DNA from: Alitta virens | Lineage: Eukaryota > Annelida > Polychaeta > Phyllodocida > Nereididae | Length of the DNA: 64,000 bases | Assembly: GCA_932294295.1 (NCBI GenBank) | Contig: OW028585.1 | Location: forward strand, 18,130,561 to 18,194,560 | Reading direction: 5' to 3' | Part shown: in pieces, positions 11,765 to 26,400 of the stretch | Layout of the letters: each line of letters starts with the position of its first letter | How positions within the stretch are numbered: position 1 is the first letter of the stretch | The notes under the pieces: generated by a model | What the model saw: only the letters and a program-made list of their open reading frames with translations | Told to the model about the DNA's origin: nothing | Database searches by the model: none | Program-made: the position numbers and the translations under genes

Positions 11765-13260
11765 GTCATATCGAGTGATAGGTCTAGACGCCAGATATAA
11801 AAAACAGGAGTCCACATAGTTGATTGGCCACAGCTGTAATTACCTTGTTGATTGTATATGATGATGACAAGAAAATTTTCGAAAAAAAGATTGCCAGGTA
11901 TATGGTGGTTTTTATGGTTAAGAAAATTGCTTGTAATTTTGCCCTGTGCTGTAATGAACTGTTTTCATCTCAATGATACTTAAAACTGTCATGCATCGAT
12001 CAATGAATTGATCAACCGTTGCAAAGTGTTTTCAAAACAGGCTGGTAATTGTGTTGTAACACACCAACATTCGATACAGCCACACTGCAATTGGTTACTG
12101 TAAATCTGCACTACAAAAAGTGTTCGTAGTTGTCTTGCAATTTAACTGTAGTTTTTATGGTAAAATACTATATATGCAGCATAATTTATCCATTAAATTG
12201 CTGTGATGACCATAAAACTACACCATAATACTGCAGCATTTTATGGTTAGTTACAGTACAATTTCTATGATACTGTAAAATGTATGGTAGAAGGCCCAAC
12301 ATTGGCTTACTTCAGGGGCTCAGTAGGGCCAACATGAAAGTACAACATTGATTTATGGTAAAGTGCCATTTGTAACTTAACAGATGCATGTGCTGTTAAT
12401 TTTTTTGTTTCTTTATAACTGTAGACCAACTTGTAATCGTAATTTTTACAGCAAATACTGTGTAAACATTCGCCAGCAAGATGCCATAGAAACTACAGAC
12501 ATTTTTTTACAGTGTAATCTAAGATGACACCATTTACTTTCAGATATATTTTGTTGTGTACAAATAAAGATTTGTCATTCACGGTGCTCTGCTCTTCCCT
12601 ACATCTTTACGAAATTCGGTGTAACAACTCGTTACAATGGGATATCTAAGACACAACCGACTGCCATGTGAAGAAATTTCAGCAATTTGACCCCATTATT
12701 AAAGCAACGAATCGTAAACCACATCACATACTTTACAAGATCCCCATGTTCTAATCATATGGCTTTTCACGCACATGTAAAAGAACAAACTAAAATTGAA
12801 TTAATTTTGATGTTACAACTAAGCGAATTAAGTTGGATATCCTTCACACTTTGGAATATCATATATGTTGTGTTTTTACCAATGACGATAAACAAGTGAA
12901 ATAAAGTTTGAATATCTATTTGACCTGTACCTGCCTCACCCATAACACTGATTCCTAACACTAACATATTGGTGGATTGCTGAGGTGTGGCTCTATAAGC
13001 TCATCAACACTTCAAAAACAAACTATGAACAACAATATTGCATTTTCAAGATCTTTATTATTAGTTATTAGCAAGGCAACGCTGAGAAATTATCAGCCCT
13101 TGAAAGGGCATCATCAATCCCAGTGATACGTGAAGATAAATACTACGACCCTTAATATGAAAATGATAAAGAAAAACCGGAGCTAGTTCACCCCAACCAT
13201 ATAGATGTCAAAAACTCTCCAACAAAGAAGTAAGCTTCCACCCTAAAATGTACCCACTGT
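11765..13260. other. Intergenic, no gene seen
   Basis: This is AT-rich sequence. About 12090-12500 has repeated words (TACAGTGTAA, TTTTATGGT) suggesting an old repeat with no clear ends. Confidence 0.35.
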
Positions 13261-13261
13261 A

Positions 13262-13676
13262 GGGAGTAATCTTGCCCGAGCTACTGAGCTGTTCACTTTA
13301 GCGACAAGTATAAATAATTTTGATCAAAACAATCTCATATTGTATCACTAAAATATACCTTTTTTCATTGTGGACGCTATAGTTCACAGTCAGAGGACAA
13401 ACCATAGGCTGAGTTGGCTCACCTGAAATTACTTGTCGCGGGGGTTTTGGTGTAATTAAAAGACCTGTTAATGCCAAAATCTGTGTCGCGTGATGAAAAT
13501 ACTACTCTATACACCAAATTTCATTGCCTAGCAATGAATATTAACGAGTTTTCCGTTTTTTATAAGATTCGCCCAAACTCGGCCTACGCAGTGTCCTCTG
13601 ACTGTGAACTAGCGTCCACACAAAATAACGACGCTTAAGTGAACAGCAGATAACTCGGGCATGGAGTAATCTTACT
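13262..13676. repeat. Nested foldback / MITE-like palindrome
   Basis: The outer arms (around GCCCGAGCTACTGAGCTGTT, 13275-13310, and its imperfect complement at 13631-13665) enclose inner arms (GGACGCTA.AGTTCACAGTC, about 13372-13400, and its complement GACTGTGAACTAGCGTCC at 13600-13617). The whole 410-base block can fold on itself. It is non-coding. Confidence 0.65.
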
Positions 13677-15330
13677 TTTCTATACCCACTGTACAGTTTT
13701 GAAACACTATAAAACACTTTAATTTTGGTCTCGATTATTGCTTTACAGCACTTTTTCTTGAATAAGTTTCTTTAGGGATCACATTTACTGTCCCACCAAT
13801 ATATATAATATATATATATATATATAAAGTTACGGATGGTTGGTTAGATAGAAGAGCCTCATTCGCCGTATGTTTTGCGGACAGAATTGGAGCAAAGAGC
13901 CACAAGGTTGTGACCTAAAAACAGTCTTAAGTCGTATTTTTTTCAGGTCATTCCAGGTCTTCCTCTAAGGTATATTACCTGTAGCTAAGCATCAATAGAC
14001 CTGAAGTTATTATGTCTATAAGCGTGGTAGATAGACAGGGAGACAAAAGGGCGGGAAATACCCTAGTCCATATACATGGCCAAGGGTTATAAGATTTAAA
14101 AAGCACCATAGTTACCATCTATAGTGTCTATGCTGAGGCAAGTAAAAGATCCCACAAATGGGTTAAATGTGTAACATGGGTGGACTCCTGCTCTCTCTCA
14201 CCTCATCAATCAACCCTTGATAGCAGCAAAAACTTGCCTTAGAGTGCTGCACTTTCCATATCTTTCTATCCATCTATCTATCTGTTCAAAAACGTATGGT
14301 CATGGCTGTAGGAATTAATGTTTGTCTTCAACATTTACTCTCAATCAGGATGGAAGTTTACTCTTTGGAGTAACTTTTGACAAAACCTTTTGCTAAGATA
14401 TTCCATTTGAACAATTGGTCTAAAACTGATTGTAAGGTGTGGACTCCAAGCCTTATCATCTCATCATTATGTCTGCCTCTGGTTATATATTAAGCTGACT
14501 TAGCTTCAGACCCAGTAGTATTGAGTCATCGAAATTGACAAAGGTGACAAGGTTGGATTATACATTTCTTTAAACATGGTGGTTATATATTATAAAACAA
14601 ACAGCATGAAGTTTCGTTCAATAAGAAAGTTAATAAATGTTCATATTGCAACCGGGTCCTGTAGGCCCACAATGCAACTTGGATAATATGCCACATTGTG
14701 GACCATGTGACGACGCTTCTTGCTCAATATCGGCTCAGAATCGGCACTCTCAGGATGATGACATGCAATCACACGATAAAAAGTATGCACATTTTTCTGC
14801 AGCATTATCAGCTATATAGTGATATAGCATCATTTACCTGCAGTAACCATGTACACGTTTTTATTCTTGTATGAATCCATGGGTACCAGTATTTGAGAAT
14901 TTCGGATTTTGGGATCATGCATAAAAGTATAATATATCAAATATCAGTAATACTGTTAATAGCAATGACCCTTTCAAATTTGACTTTAAATTTCAAAAGA
15001 CTAAATTTCAGTTCTCAAATTTCACAGTTCTCCAAATTTTGACCCATATAATGACATATCCATATTATTATTCATATATTGTACAACATTGTTTGACAAA
15101 CGTTGTTCTTACAACACCAATTATGTGTTATATTTGACATCACCTTGAAGACCACCACACCATCAAAGGCAGTATATTTGCCCATGAGGTAGTCCTAATG
15201 CCAAGGTTACTAAGTAATGAGGAGAAAATGTACCAGAGGGCACTGTCGTCGAAGCAGATGAAGCACAATTAGATTACGTCTTCATTTAATGTGTACAATA
15301 ATGACATCACTGTAATCAAACATTGTGTTC
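13677..15330. other. Intergenic, dispersed repeats only
   Basis: This holds an AT dinucleotide run (about 13800-13826) and a repeat at about 14430-14540 (CCAAGCCTTATCATCTCA, GTCTGCCTCTGG, GCTTCAGACC). That repeat recurs at about 19070-19150 inside the receptor gene. A possible polyadenylation signal for the receptor gene (minus AATAAA) is at 14860-14865. No exon is supported. Confidence 0.4.
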
Positions 15331-15339
15331 TGCTCAGTT

Positions 15340-15440
15340 CCTCCATGCCATGGTAGGGGCTCGAACCTACAACCTTTCAGTTTGAAGGCGAGCTCCTTAA
15401 CCACTAATGGCAGAGCCAACTCTCAGCTTCGATGGCACTG
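15340..15440 (-). repeat. tRNA-derived SINE fragment
   Basis: On the minus strand, GTTCGAGCCC (box B) follows a head with TAGTGGTTAAGGAGCTC. The sequence downstream of box B (CTACCATGGCAT..GAGG) matches that of the SINE at 5593-5935, so it is the same family. It lies just past the receptor stop codon and probably lies in its 3' UTR. Confidence 0.55.
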
Positions 15441-15507
15441 ACTTCTGGAGATACCTTCTCTCTCCCCCCCCCCCCAATACCCATAACTTGAACATCGGTT
15501 GTGCCCT

Positions 15508-18500
15508 TTACATCATCTCTCGCAGTACAGCGTCTTGGTACTGATCACTCATGATGCCCTGGGCGGACGTCGTCGACCGGGCTTCAGTTGGAGCGCCCGT
15601 GTTGCCCAGAAGGTCATCCTCCTCCTCTTCAAGGTCCTCTTGCCAGTTAAGAAGGAGCTCATCCACTTCTCCTTTGAAGGGAGTCTTGGAGAAGGTGTAC
15701 AGGTATCTGGGGAGAGAATAGTTACAATTACTGTTTAGGCATGTTTGTCAGAGAAATTACGGAATTATATTTTGACTTTTCCATCACTTTTTCATGACTA
15801 TTTGTGCAATTTCGCAGAATATTTTCCCCCAAATTCTAAATAACAAAATTATAATTGAAAATTGAAGAAGGATAAGAAAGAAGGATTGTAATTGAGCTGT
15901 TCTAATCATACAATCCATTCGTAGACTTGGAGACTAAACAACAGAGGATATAATGTGAATCCAGCACTCCCATTGGCCTTAATCAATTGGACCCCTGGAT
16001 TCACATGACGTTCTCTTGAGTTCAGTTTCCAAGTCTATGAAAACTCTTTTTAATGCACTGCAGAAGCATTGCATAATACTTTACCTTAATATCAACAGTA
16101 ATTTATGTATGGTCATACTTACGGATTAAGGGCTGCGCTTAGGGGAATGAGGAACACGGTGATCCAAGCTGCTAAAGTTGGATCATGCGGACTGCCGAGT
16201 GCAACGGAACATACATTCAAGCCCACAGCCAACCAGATCAGCACTTTGGCCGTCATCAGTGGTATCAGTCGTTTAGTAATCAACATCTAAAATGTAAAAA
16301 AAAAATTGATATCTAAGCTTAAATTAATAATTAAATGTCAGCCTTTATATTCAATCTGACGGATGGTTTATACAATTATCGTTTTATCTTTAAGAGCTGA
16401 TGTACCCATTAAGTGCTTCCCTGGCCTCCGTCTGTTTGTCACAAGATATTTGAAGGTAATGATTTATTATTAGATTAAACGCTACGTAGAACCAAATATG
16501 CAATCACACATAAATGGTCAATCTCTTTAATCTAGTTATTTGAGAGTAGCGTTATTGTATGGTCTGTAGTCTCATAACTATCATTGCATCTAGCTTTCTG
16601 TTTGTCCAACGTTCTTTTGCAGTCATTAGCTGGTTAGTTACAGTGAAAAAATGCAATATTTTTTAGCGTTAAATCAAATGGGCCTTACCACAAGACATGA
16701 TTTCATGAAAATGTCTCATTTTTCCAGTTTGGAAATTTTCGCTTCAGATTTTTATTGACTTATCATTAGTTTGCAGCGGGATCATCTTGATGTGTTCTCA
16801 TCAATTTACCGCTTAAATGGTAGCCAGGGTGATTTTGAGCACATTCAATACAACAATGAAAACACTCTTTTTATAATGCCATACCCAACATGTCTGTTTT
16901 AGGCCCACTACTGAAGTTGGAAGTGTCAGCAGCTTTCCTAATACCTCAGTCACCAGACGTCAGGAAGGCTCTGCTTTGCCTGAACCGCTGACCGTCAGTG
17001 GTTGCTGTATTCGTGTAGCCTGATGGATATCTAAAAGCTACATTTCCAGCAATGAGAGTGTTCCGTACACTGACCTCATTTTTACCACCATACTGTGCCA
17101 CTGCTGACTATCTGTAGTCTCCATAATTTGTTCAGCTTAATGACAGGGGTTATCATTATTTAGTACAGCACAGTGGCTTTGCAAGCACACATAATTGCCA
17201 CTTGCTGACATTCGTGTTATAAAAATAAAGTTTGTTGTAATTGAGAATAAAATGTATTCTTATGTAAGGCTCACCTCATTTTTCCTGAATTCTATCTCTG
17301 CATCTTTTTCAATTTCACTCAGGGTGTCACTCGCCTTTATCCTTAAGGTGGCTTTTTCGTTCGTTACCATTTTCCACGAGAGGGCAAAACCGATTCCAGC
17401 AAAAGTATAGCATAATATGTTTGAAATCACAAAAATGCCCACTGTAAAGTCCCATCCCTGCATCTGAAGAACATGGAGAAACCATTAGGAACTTGCCAGT
17501 ATTATGCAACCTGATTTTAAAAGGTATAGTATGACAAAATAAACACATTTGATGGCAACTTCTGCGTCATTCGTTTAACTATTATCCAATGACCTGTCCA
17601 TCAACAGTCACATTATGTGGGGGTATATCACGAGCAATGCATAATTGGAAATTTTAAAATTCATCACTTAATTTTTCAGTCTTATCTAATATTTGAAAAT
17701 ACCTGACTTCCTTTGAAAAGGTTGTACAAGACGCAGATGTTGTTTTGGTCATGTTTCGCGGCTTCAAAGTAATCAAATTCCAACACGGGCAAGATAGACA
17801 GCACGACGCTAATGGTCCAGTCTAGGGCGAGTAACCCTCGAGTGACACGGAGACTCAGACCTCGGCTCTTGGTGGAGGTTGCAGTGGCAAATATCCTGAA
17901 AAATATATCATGCTTTTTAATGGAATATCATATCAATGATATCGTGTTCAGCGATATAAGGCCTCAGACCTTTTGCTGGTCTTCAGGGTTAGGGGGGGGG
18001 GGGGCTTCTCTGATCTGATTGATCCAAAATTTGTCAAGTCTGGATTTGAAGGAATTTAATGATGGTGCTGACACAGCTCTGGCTGTGAATTTTAGGGTGT
18101 TAAAATTTTGTAGCTAAAAACAGTGTCCCCTCAATTCCAAATTACAGTTTGTCTTCTTGAGCTTGAGGGAGTGGCCTCTAGTAATGATGTTTGAATGCTC
18201 TCCTAACAACAGTTCATCATTAGTTGTGTACATGTTATGTAGATACTTGTAGCCCTCAATCATATTGCCACAATGTTCCAACCATTGGGTCCCGGGTTCA
18301 ATTCCCAGTCGAGCTTATGTTGGATGGCTGTTTCATCCTTCGTCTCATTGGCATGGTCCCTACCTGTCCTTATTAGCCCATCAAGTGCAGAAATACAGGA
18401 CGTAAAGCCCTAATCCACCACCACTACAGCATATTGCCACAATTAATGCCTCCTGTATTTCAAGCTTGGTAGATTCATCTTTTTTAGACTTTCTTCATAT

Positions 18501-20415
18501 CTAAGCTTGGCATAATTTTCGTCGCTCGCCTTTGTACAGCTTCAAGTTGGTTCTTGTCATCTTCATCATCATTTGTGTTCAATGTCACTTTATTTTAGTA
18601 TTAACCCACCTTTTATAAATTATATTGACCTATCATGCACATAGTAATGGAAAACAGATTTTCTAAGAGTGCTGACCTGTATAATAATATAACCTTTGAT
18701 AACGTATTTTTTTATAATCATGTTCTAAAAAACTGATATCATGTATCCATGTTATTTATTGATAAAGGCCATGACATGTATGCCATACAGCATCAAGCCG
18801 CCATAGCAATTTTGTAACTGCAATTATGAACTGTTAAATTAAGTATTGTAAATTGTATGAAATTGAATTTGTCTTTCAACAATCTAGGGGACCAAGCTTC
18901 ATTCGAGATTCGAGGTTGTGGTCTGACTAATGATGTAAATAGCCGTTTCATTACCACTGTGTCTAGGGACACGTACACACTTCGTATTCACTTGTGTTGC
19001 CACATGTCTGGAAAACTGCCGACTGATGGGGCAAATGGACCCATGGGGTAAATGTGTAACCTTGTGTGAACTCCCAAGCCTTATCATCTCACCATTACGT
19101 CTGCCTCTGGCAGCTGGTCAAATAAGCTGACTAAGCTTCAGACCGAGACATTGAAACAGTGTTACCACACTTGCAACAAGGCCTTTCAAGGTCACAGAAT
19201 TTGTAATGGATGGTGCAAACACAAGCTTACAGTAGAATTCGAAATGACTTTTTTAGTCAAATGTTTTGATACCTAGCTTGACTGAAAGGTCTATGTAGGA
19301 AATTAAAAAACTCAAATGATGAGGATAAATACAAACGGATGCACCAGCAACTAACACTTGTCAGTGGTCATGAATATGCCGACCAGTGACCACATGCCAA
19401 ATGCTGTCGTTTTAAGTTATAAAATAAAATGTTGGTGTGGTTCAAACTCACCTGTCCAGAGAAATCATGGCAATGACTAGAGTACTCATGACAATCGAAG
19501 TCAAGTTCAAAAATCCCGCCAGCTTGCAAAGAACGTTAGGACGCCATCCGTCTGTACTTTGAATAAAATCCCCTCGGAAGTGGACGTCAGCCGATGCAAT
19601 GATCAGCAAGTAGCATCCCATCATTAAATCTTTGAAAAAAATCAGTAAATGCAAAGGATTACTTGGCAACTAACCCAAAATAAACTATTTATTGAGGTTT
19701 TAAAACTAGCTATCAGATGACCAGTAAATTCTAAGAGGATAAATCTGTCTGTTACACTGTAAGTTAATAGAGGGGTGACCATCAGAATTTGACTAAAGAG
19801 CAAATGTGATTTTTCGTCAATATAATTCATTATCATTACTTTGATACAAACATATCTGACTAATAAATACATTTTCATTATTATTGTTTAATCCATCATG
19901 TGTAATAAATCTCATTCGCAATGTTGACATCATTCATTGTGTGAACTGCTGTCACAAATAGATGCTGTCACTACAAGACAATTTGTCAAATTTTGACAAA
20001 CGCAGTAAACGTTGCAAAAGATTGGCCTAAGAATTTTTGCACAACTCAAATCAAACGTGAATGACCATTTTCTATCTATTCCGCTCATGAATCTTTGCAC
20101 ACGAATGATAAGTCAATTAAATTGGGTCGTCCATTTGAATTCGACTTTCCAAGATCTACTCTAATGCATGCGAAGATGACATATCTTGGCTTACCAGCAA
20201 AACCTAGATGCTGCATTAGTAAGGACGGGACAGTGTTTTTCGAAGACTTCAAGCGTTGGTACAAAATTATGACATTTCCTATGAGAGCCATGCAACTGAG
20301 TGCCCACATGAAGACTCGCAGAATCGAGTTCTCAATCAGATTTTCGCAAGAGGTGTATTCATCTGGTTCAGGGTCACACCGCTTTAATTGGGGTGCCAGG
20401 CAACAGAACTTAAAT
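15508..20415 (-). CDS. Receptor exons 32-37: hinge, 7TM domain and cytoplasmic tail
   Basis: Exons are 20195-20415, 19452-19629, 17703-17895, 17275-17463, 16123-16286 and 15508-15706. Exon 32 opens with the hinge [18 protein letters not shown], characteristic of LGRs, followed by TM1 (about 1779-1800). TM2 has [13 protein letters not shown]3 ends SLDRIF, so the DRY motif is D1880-R1881-I1882. Cys in VLCKLAGF and NNICVL form the usual extracellular disulfide. TM7 ends NPYLYTF (N2062-P2063). The tail of about 60 residues is acidic ([11 protein letters not shown]) with Ser/Thr sites. All residues expected for a working rhodopsin-class core are present. The 7TM region is cut into six exons, unlike intronless receptors. 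Confidence 0.88.
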
Positions 20416-23400
20416 CTGAAAAAGAAAAATAATAATTGAAGCGGGTTGTTGAATTGATACTGACATATAATATTTTGGAATAGGTATTTTTATGTAACAG
20501 TGAATGCAATACGAGATTATACACTATAAATAAGCTAAAATAACAATTCTTAGATCTCTGTTAAAAGTTAGTTTTGTAAAAATCATAATTGGCCAGGCAC
20601 ATAGTTCGGTCAAGAAGTTGTCATGTTAAAATGGGCTTAGCCAACTGCTGTATGAGGCAAATAAACTCGTCTTGAGTCTTGTATGATTGTTGATATTTTT
20701 GTATAACTTTGTAGATAAAACAAATATTTTCAATAGCAATTTTTCAGGAAATCAGTTGGAATTGTATTGCAATCTGCAGAATCCATGTATAATCAAATTC
20801 ACTCTCTCCTCTCATTCTTGCATTTACGTATTTTAAAAAACTGGATTAAAACAATAAAGAGAATTATTATATATAAAGACATTTTGAGAAAAATTCTTGT
20901 GCACTTTTCCTGAGGTAATCAACTTTTACTAATTATAATTTCAGTCCTCGTGTGACTTTGTACTAATACAATACATGATGTCACCACAGCCTAATGGGGA
21001 GAAAAAGTACCACAAGAGGTCACTGACACCCAGGAGGGGGGGGGGGGGTTGGAACAGATTGGCGGCGCCACTGTCTCTGAAAACATTATGACGTCACCAA
21101 CAATCAGTGGCTCATTGACTGCCAAAGAGACAACATCTGAGTCCTCCGTTTTTCACTCATGCTCATTTATAGCATGTTTCTTCCTAATACACACAATTCT
21201 GCCGCTTCTTATTATCTTGTAGCTTAGGACCATAGACGTTTAAAATATTTTTAATTAAGCCTCATTTGACTTAGCGTTGACTTTTATTAAAGAGAAAGGT
21301 CTTGTCTACAGCTCTAGGATTTGTTTGAATACCCACTTCTTTTCAAGAACTGTTTCAATGCCTAGATTTTTTTTTTTTTTTTTCACACCTTCCTTTAAAA
21401 AAAACAAGAACATGGGGAGTTTTTTATGCATGGAAAAATTTTCCTAATTTCATTACAAGAAAAGAAGGTATTTTGGAATTCTACAATGTATTTAAAAATT
21501 TAAATGTAGAGCATAATGATAAAATTTTTATAAACATTATTATATAGGTAGCCTTAAAAGTGTTTCTAAACCACGGTTAACCACCGCAGGCTGAAAGAGC
21601 TGGCGAATTTAATTACTGCAACGTCAATGTTCATTGATCATGAAGTGACGTCATAATACTACAGCCTTGTGACGTCACTACCTGAGCGCTATTAATAGCC
21701 AACTCTCTGCCTGAGAATGCCTTCAAATTGACCTAAACAATGCCGATTTTCTCCAATAAAACGTGGGGCGCTTTTGGGCGCTTTTTGTTAGGGTTATAGA
21801 TTGGGGTCACAGCTACAAGTTCACCAAGTTTGAGACCATTTAGTTGTTTCTGTGATTTATAGTCAATTTTTAAAGCTCCCGTTGGATTAACATGGGTTGT
21901 CATGGGCTACGAACCTGGCGCTTGTGGCGCCGCCAATCTGTTCCAACCCCCCCCCTGACTGACACCGTACCAGATAAGCATTGTTTGGTGAGGTCATTTA
22001 TATTGTGACGTCATCCATGCAACAATGGTGTGGTGACGTCATCTTATTATGTAGCTCCGATACTTTTTCTCTCCATTATTGATGACATCAGCTAGTATTG
22101 TGTATTGGTGATGTCATGCATCGCGCTTTTTTTCCGGGTCCTAGGTCACGCATGAACTGACCAGTCTATTATATGGTACCCCATTGACAAAGTCAACAAT
22201 TGGAACATTTACTTATTTGTCATTGATGAACATTTCAATTCTCACCTGTGAGTCTTGAGGTATAAATCAGGATGGAAAAGCCGGAAAACGCCCATTTCAG
22301 CACTCTCGATGGAATTCCCGCTGATGTCCAGGAAAAAGAGCGAATTTGGTCCAGAAACTTTTCCTCCTGAATGTGCAGGAAACATGATATATATATTATT
22401 TTATTTAGTCTAATATACTGAATCAGTAGTCACAATATCAGTGAAACTTGTTTTTCAATTGGTGTAAATAATGACATGTGAGCCAATTTGTTTACTAATC
22501 TGTTTTGTTTACTAATCGACTGGTGTAAAACGCAGATTAAATGTGGCTTTTTCAAATCACTGAGGTTGTCTCAATATTGAGGTGGTCTTAATTTGGTGAA
22601 TTGTCGACATCTTATTTGTCTTGCTGTGCTACTGCTTTGATGGCTTGGGTAGGAAAATATATAAGCGGTCAACCCCCCTCTTAACAAGAAAAGCTCTCAT
22701 TGAAAAAGAGACCTGTACCAGACTTGTGTGATAGCATATTTTATAATAGTCAATTATAGATAATGTAGAAAAAAAAGGTTTTGTAGGATAAGGAGAAATT
22801 ATACTCTTCTCTTAAGATGATATAAATGATATATCTTATAAATGATATACATACATAACAAAAAAAACAAAAAAAATTCCCTAGGGTTGGATTCAGACCC
22901 TTGTTCCCCCAGCCATTCATATATATATGGCCCAACGTTTCTGGAAATGTTCTGAGTGTATGTGCCGCATCAACTGGCAGAACCATGTTGTCTTACAGTG
23001 AATTCCATTGTTACCAGTTCAATTATATGAATTTATGCATTTTGAATGTGGTGACCAAGTACTTTTTGCCAGAATTAGCTGAAACTATGGTCATACAGCA
23101 CACTCTCCCAATCAGAGCTGGTATTCCTTATAAGGTCAATCCAAACATGGGCATGCACAAAAAGTGGTGACAAAACTTCACCAGGCATGTCCTCAAAATT
23201 TTAAAACTGATTTTAGAAGTACTCTTAAGCAGTAATATATCTTAGTATGAGGTATTCTATAGATTGAGATCTGGTACAAAAAAGGGGCGTATATTCCCCT
23301 GTCCCCTTAAGACAAGGCCTATGGGTCATTTAATCTAAAAGACAAATGATTTGCATTGTACTTACCTCTTCGAACGGAGAAAGTGTCATTGGCAATCTCC

Positions 23401-26400
23401 TTGATGTCATTTTTACTCAGGTCTAGATATTCCAGTTTCTCCAAGTCGTTGAAAGTGAAATCTTCAATAGATCTGTAAATCATTCAAAAACGATTAAATG
23501 CTAAATAATTCAGTATGATCTGTCTATATATCTGTCTGTCTGTCTATCTATTTATCCATTTATCCATTTATCTATCTATTTATCCGTTTATCCTATATCT
23601 ATCCAATTGGGACTACTGTCGTATTATTCATTATTTCAATGATCTCTGGCAGTCCTCTAGTTTCCTACATATGTATTTACTTCAATACTGTCATTTTCCA
23701 AAGAAATTCTCAATCATTATTTCTTGTGGCTTTGTGTTGTTAAAAATGTGATTTCATAAACCTTCCTTGTGGCCTTGGGAATAGCATCAGTGGCAACACA
23801 TGCTGCCATGAGAGATTGCTATCAACAAATATCAAAGCCACAGCAACATCGATTTCAGAACTTATATGATAAGTAATCTCATTAATTTTTTGGTAACCCA
23901 TGCATATTTAAAATGTATTTACTCCAATGACATCCCAATGATGAAATATGATGACTTAAAAAAATTGATCCACATTGACCACTGTGTCTGTCATTTTGAG
24001 ATGCTCTGTTACTCTGCCTACTACAAACTAGGTTTTCTCATAATAAAAAAAAAGTTCAACAACAAATTCTTAAGAATTCTTGAAAAAACAATGCGTGTTT
24101 GTTCAGATACCTTATCATCTGCCCTGTCAAGTCCAGCGAAGACAATTTCCGCAGTCCAGCAAAAGTCTGCTGATCCAAGTGAGCGATTGAGTTTCCGTGA
24201 AGAGTCAGAACAACCAAGTTGACAAGTCCAATGAAACTGTTCTGTTGTATCGTGTCGATTTCATTGTAATGCAGATACAGTTCTCTGAGCATTAAATTAC
24301 CTTGGTGTTGATGATCAAACACTCCTGAATTGCAAATATTATAAATAATGATATTCATTATTATTTTGGTTTATTTGTTTATTAAATTTTTCATGAAAGT
24401 TCTGGTTCATTTTGATAATACAAATTATTTACAATATGCAGCCTGGGCAAAGATCTTTCCTATGTAGGACAATACAGACTTTGGTGTGCACGTAAGTGCT
24501 GCTCCTTACTGTAGTAACTTCAGCACAACAAATAAAGTTTAAATACAAAAATAACATTTTATTTTGTTTCGGTCGGTGTAGCTTATTCCACCTGTGATTC
24601 ATTTCTTGTGAATTCATCTTTTTGCGAGTACAGTCATAGCAGAAAGCTAAAGATCATGATAGGCCTACTCACCAACTTCAACCGTGCTAATGAAATTATA
24701 CGACAGATCATAACGATACAATTTGGTGTAACGTCGCATATCCGGTATTGTCTGTATGGCGTTTTGTGACATGACCAGACTTCTTACTTCTGGATCAAGG
24801 TTTTCTGGTATGTCGGTCATATTCCTGTCTTCACAGCTGCGAATAATAATAAGGGTGATGATGGATCTCTTTGATTTGCTTAAACATTTTAGTACTTTCC
24901 CCATGCAGTTGACTTCTCGGTCATTATTACACTCATAATCGGCGAAATTTGCCAATTGGCCAAATTCGCAAGCTTCCAAAAAATGCTTCTAAAATAGCCA
25001 TTTGGTGTATTGTCATAATATTAAAACATTGCTTATAATATTAACACTTAACTACTCAAAAACCATTCTGGTTACAGTTTCAGGGGTGGCCTCAAACTGG
25101 TGAGAAAGCATCTATTGCAATGCGTACAGAACTCACAGGCACTTTTTCGAATTTTTTAAGTTTAGGCAAACCTAATTTCCATTCAAAATTGATTTCATTG
25201 CCTCTCTATTTCAAGGTCTTGTTTTGGTCTGGGAGCAATTTCATTTTTAACGGTATATAATAACGCTTAGCAATATTAATAAACGCCATAAACTTACTTA
25301 ATAGCACTGCCTAAACATTCGCACATGGCGGGGCAGCCATATGTGAACATGTGACAGAGCTCCTCATCCTCGCCTCCTAGTGGACATTGGACGACTCCAT
25401 CACACACCTCCACCTGGCGGATACAACTGGAACCAGTGCCGCATTTGAGCATTCCTGTTCAGTATAAAAAAAAGACAATACATTAAATTCATTGACTGCT
25501 CAGTCAATATTTATTATAAAAGATGGCTATAGTAAAATAAACCAACCAGGGCAGGTTGAATTATCGCAGTGGACTTCGTCTTCACCCAGATCACAATCAA
25601 TTTGGCCATCACAGACACGATAGAATGGCAGACAATGCGATTCATGACATTTGAACATCCCTAAAGGAAAAAAATATTATAACCAGTTCAAGTACAGAAA
25701 CATTAAAAGCTGAAAAATAGGTGACCGATTTAGAATATTAAAAGTATCGGAAAATGAAATTATTACAAGTTTATTTATTATTTCAATTGTGAATATGGAT
25801 GATTCCAGATCTTTTTTATCTTCTTCATCTCTGTGGATTCTTATTTTAAATCTATGAAATCAATAAAATCCATTATATGATTTGATGATCAGATTTGTTT
25901 CAAACATTTTTTATACCTGGGCCTAGGCCTTTATCAAGTATAGAACATAATACTATGTTCTATGACAGACCAGGTATATTTAAGCGAACGGACGCTCTGT
26001 GTTTTGAAAATATATGGGTCAACGCAGCAGCAGCGTAGTGTGGTTGCACTTAAATAGGGAAATTCTGCCAAAACTGTTTTAACTTGCGTTTGATACAGTT
26101 GTTGGCGTACGTCAATAATTTTCACCCTATATTACAACTGCAGTAAAAATGCGCAACTTACAAACCAAATTTGACGAAGATCCGACCAGTAGAAGCCGAG
26201 AAAAGTTTGATTATAGTACACACAATTAGTGCTGCTGGCTTTCTGCACACAACACCAGGTATCTATTCTTTTTTTGAAAAATAATATTCTTGTTATCGAT
26301 GTGGATTGTTTTGTTGAAATTATGAATGGTTTAGGTCAGTATCTGTGAAGAACACATTATAATTATGATTAGCTGTGTTTATCCATCTTTATTCTTATGT

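Noticed and set aside
11146..11817. Open frames of 80-114 residues on both strands
   Set aside because: Entirely within a palindromic MITE; no family resemblance.
20095..20439. 114-residue plus-strand frame
   Set aside because: Antisense of receptor exon 32, which has the GPCR hinge and TM1.
22750..22986. Minus-strand frame [12 protein letters not shown]
   Set aside because: Not needed for the phase-consistent receptor model and ends in low-complexity Phe/Tyr sequence.
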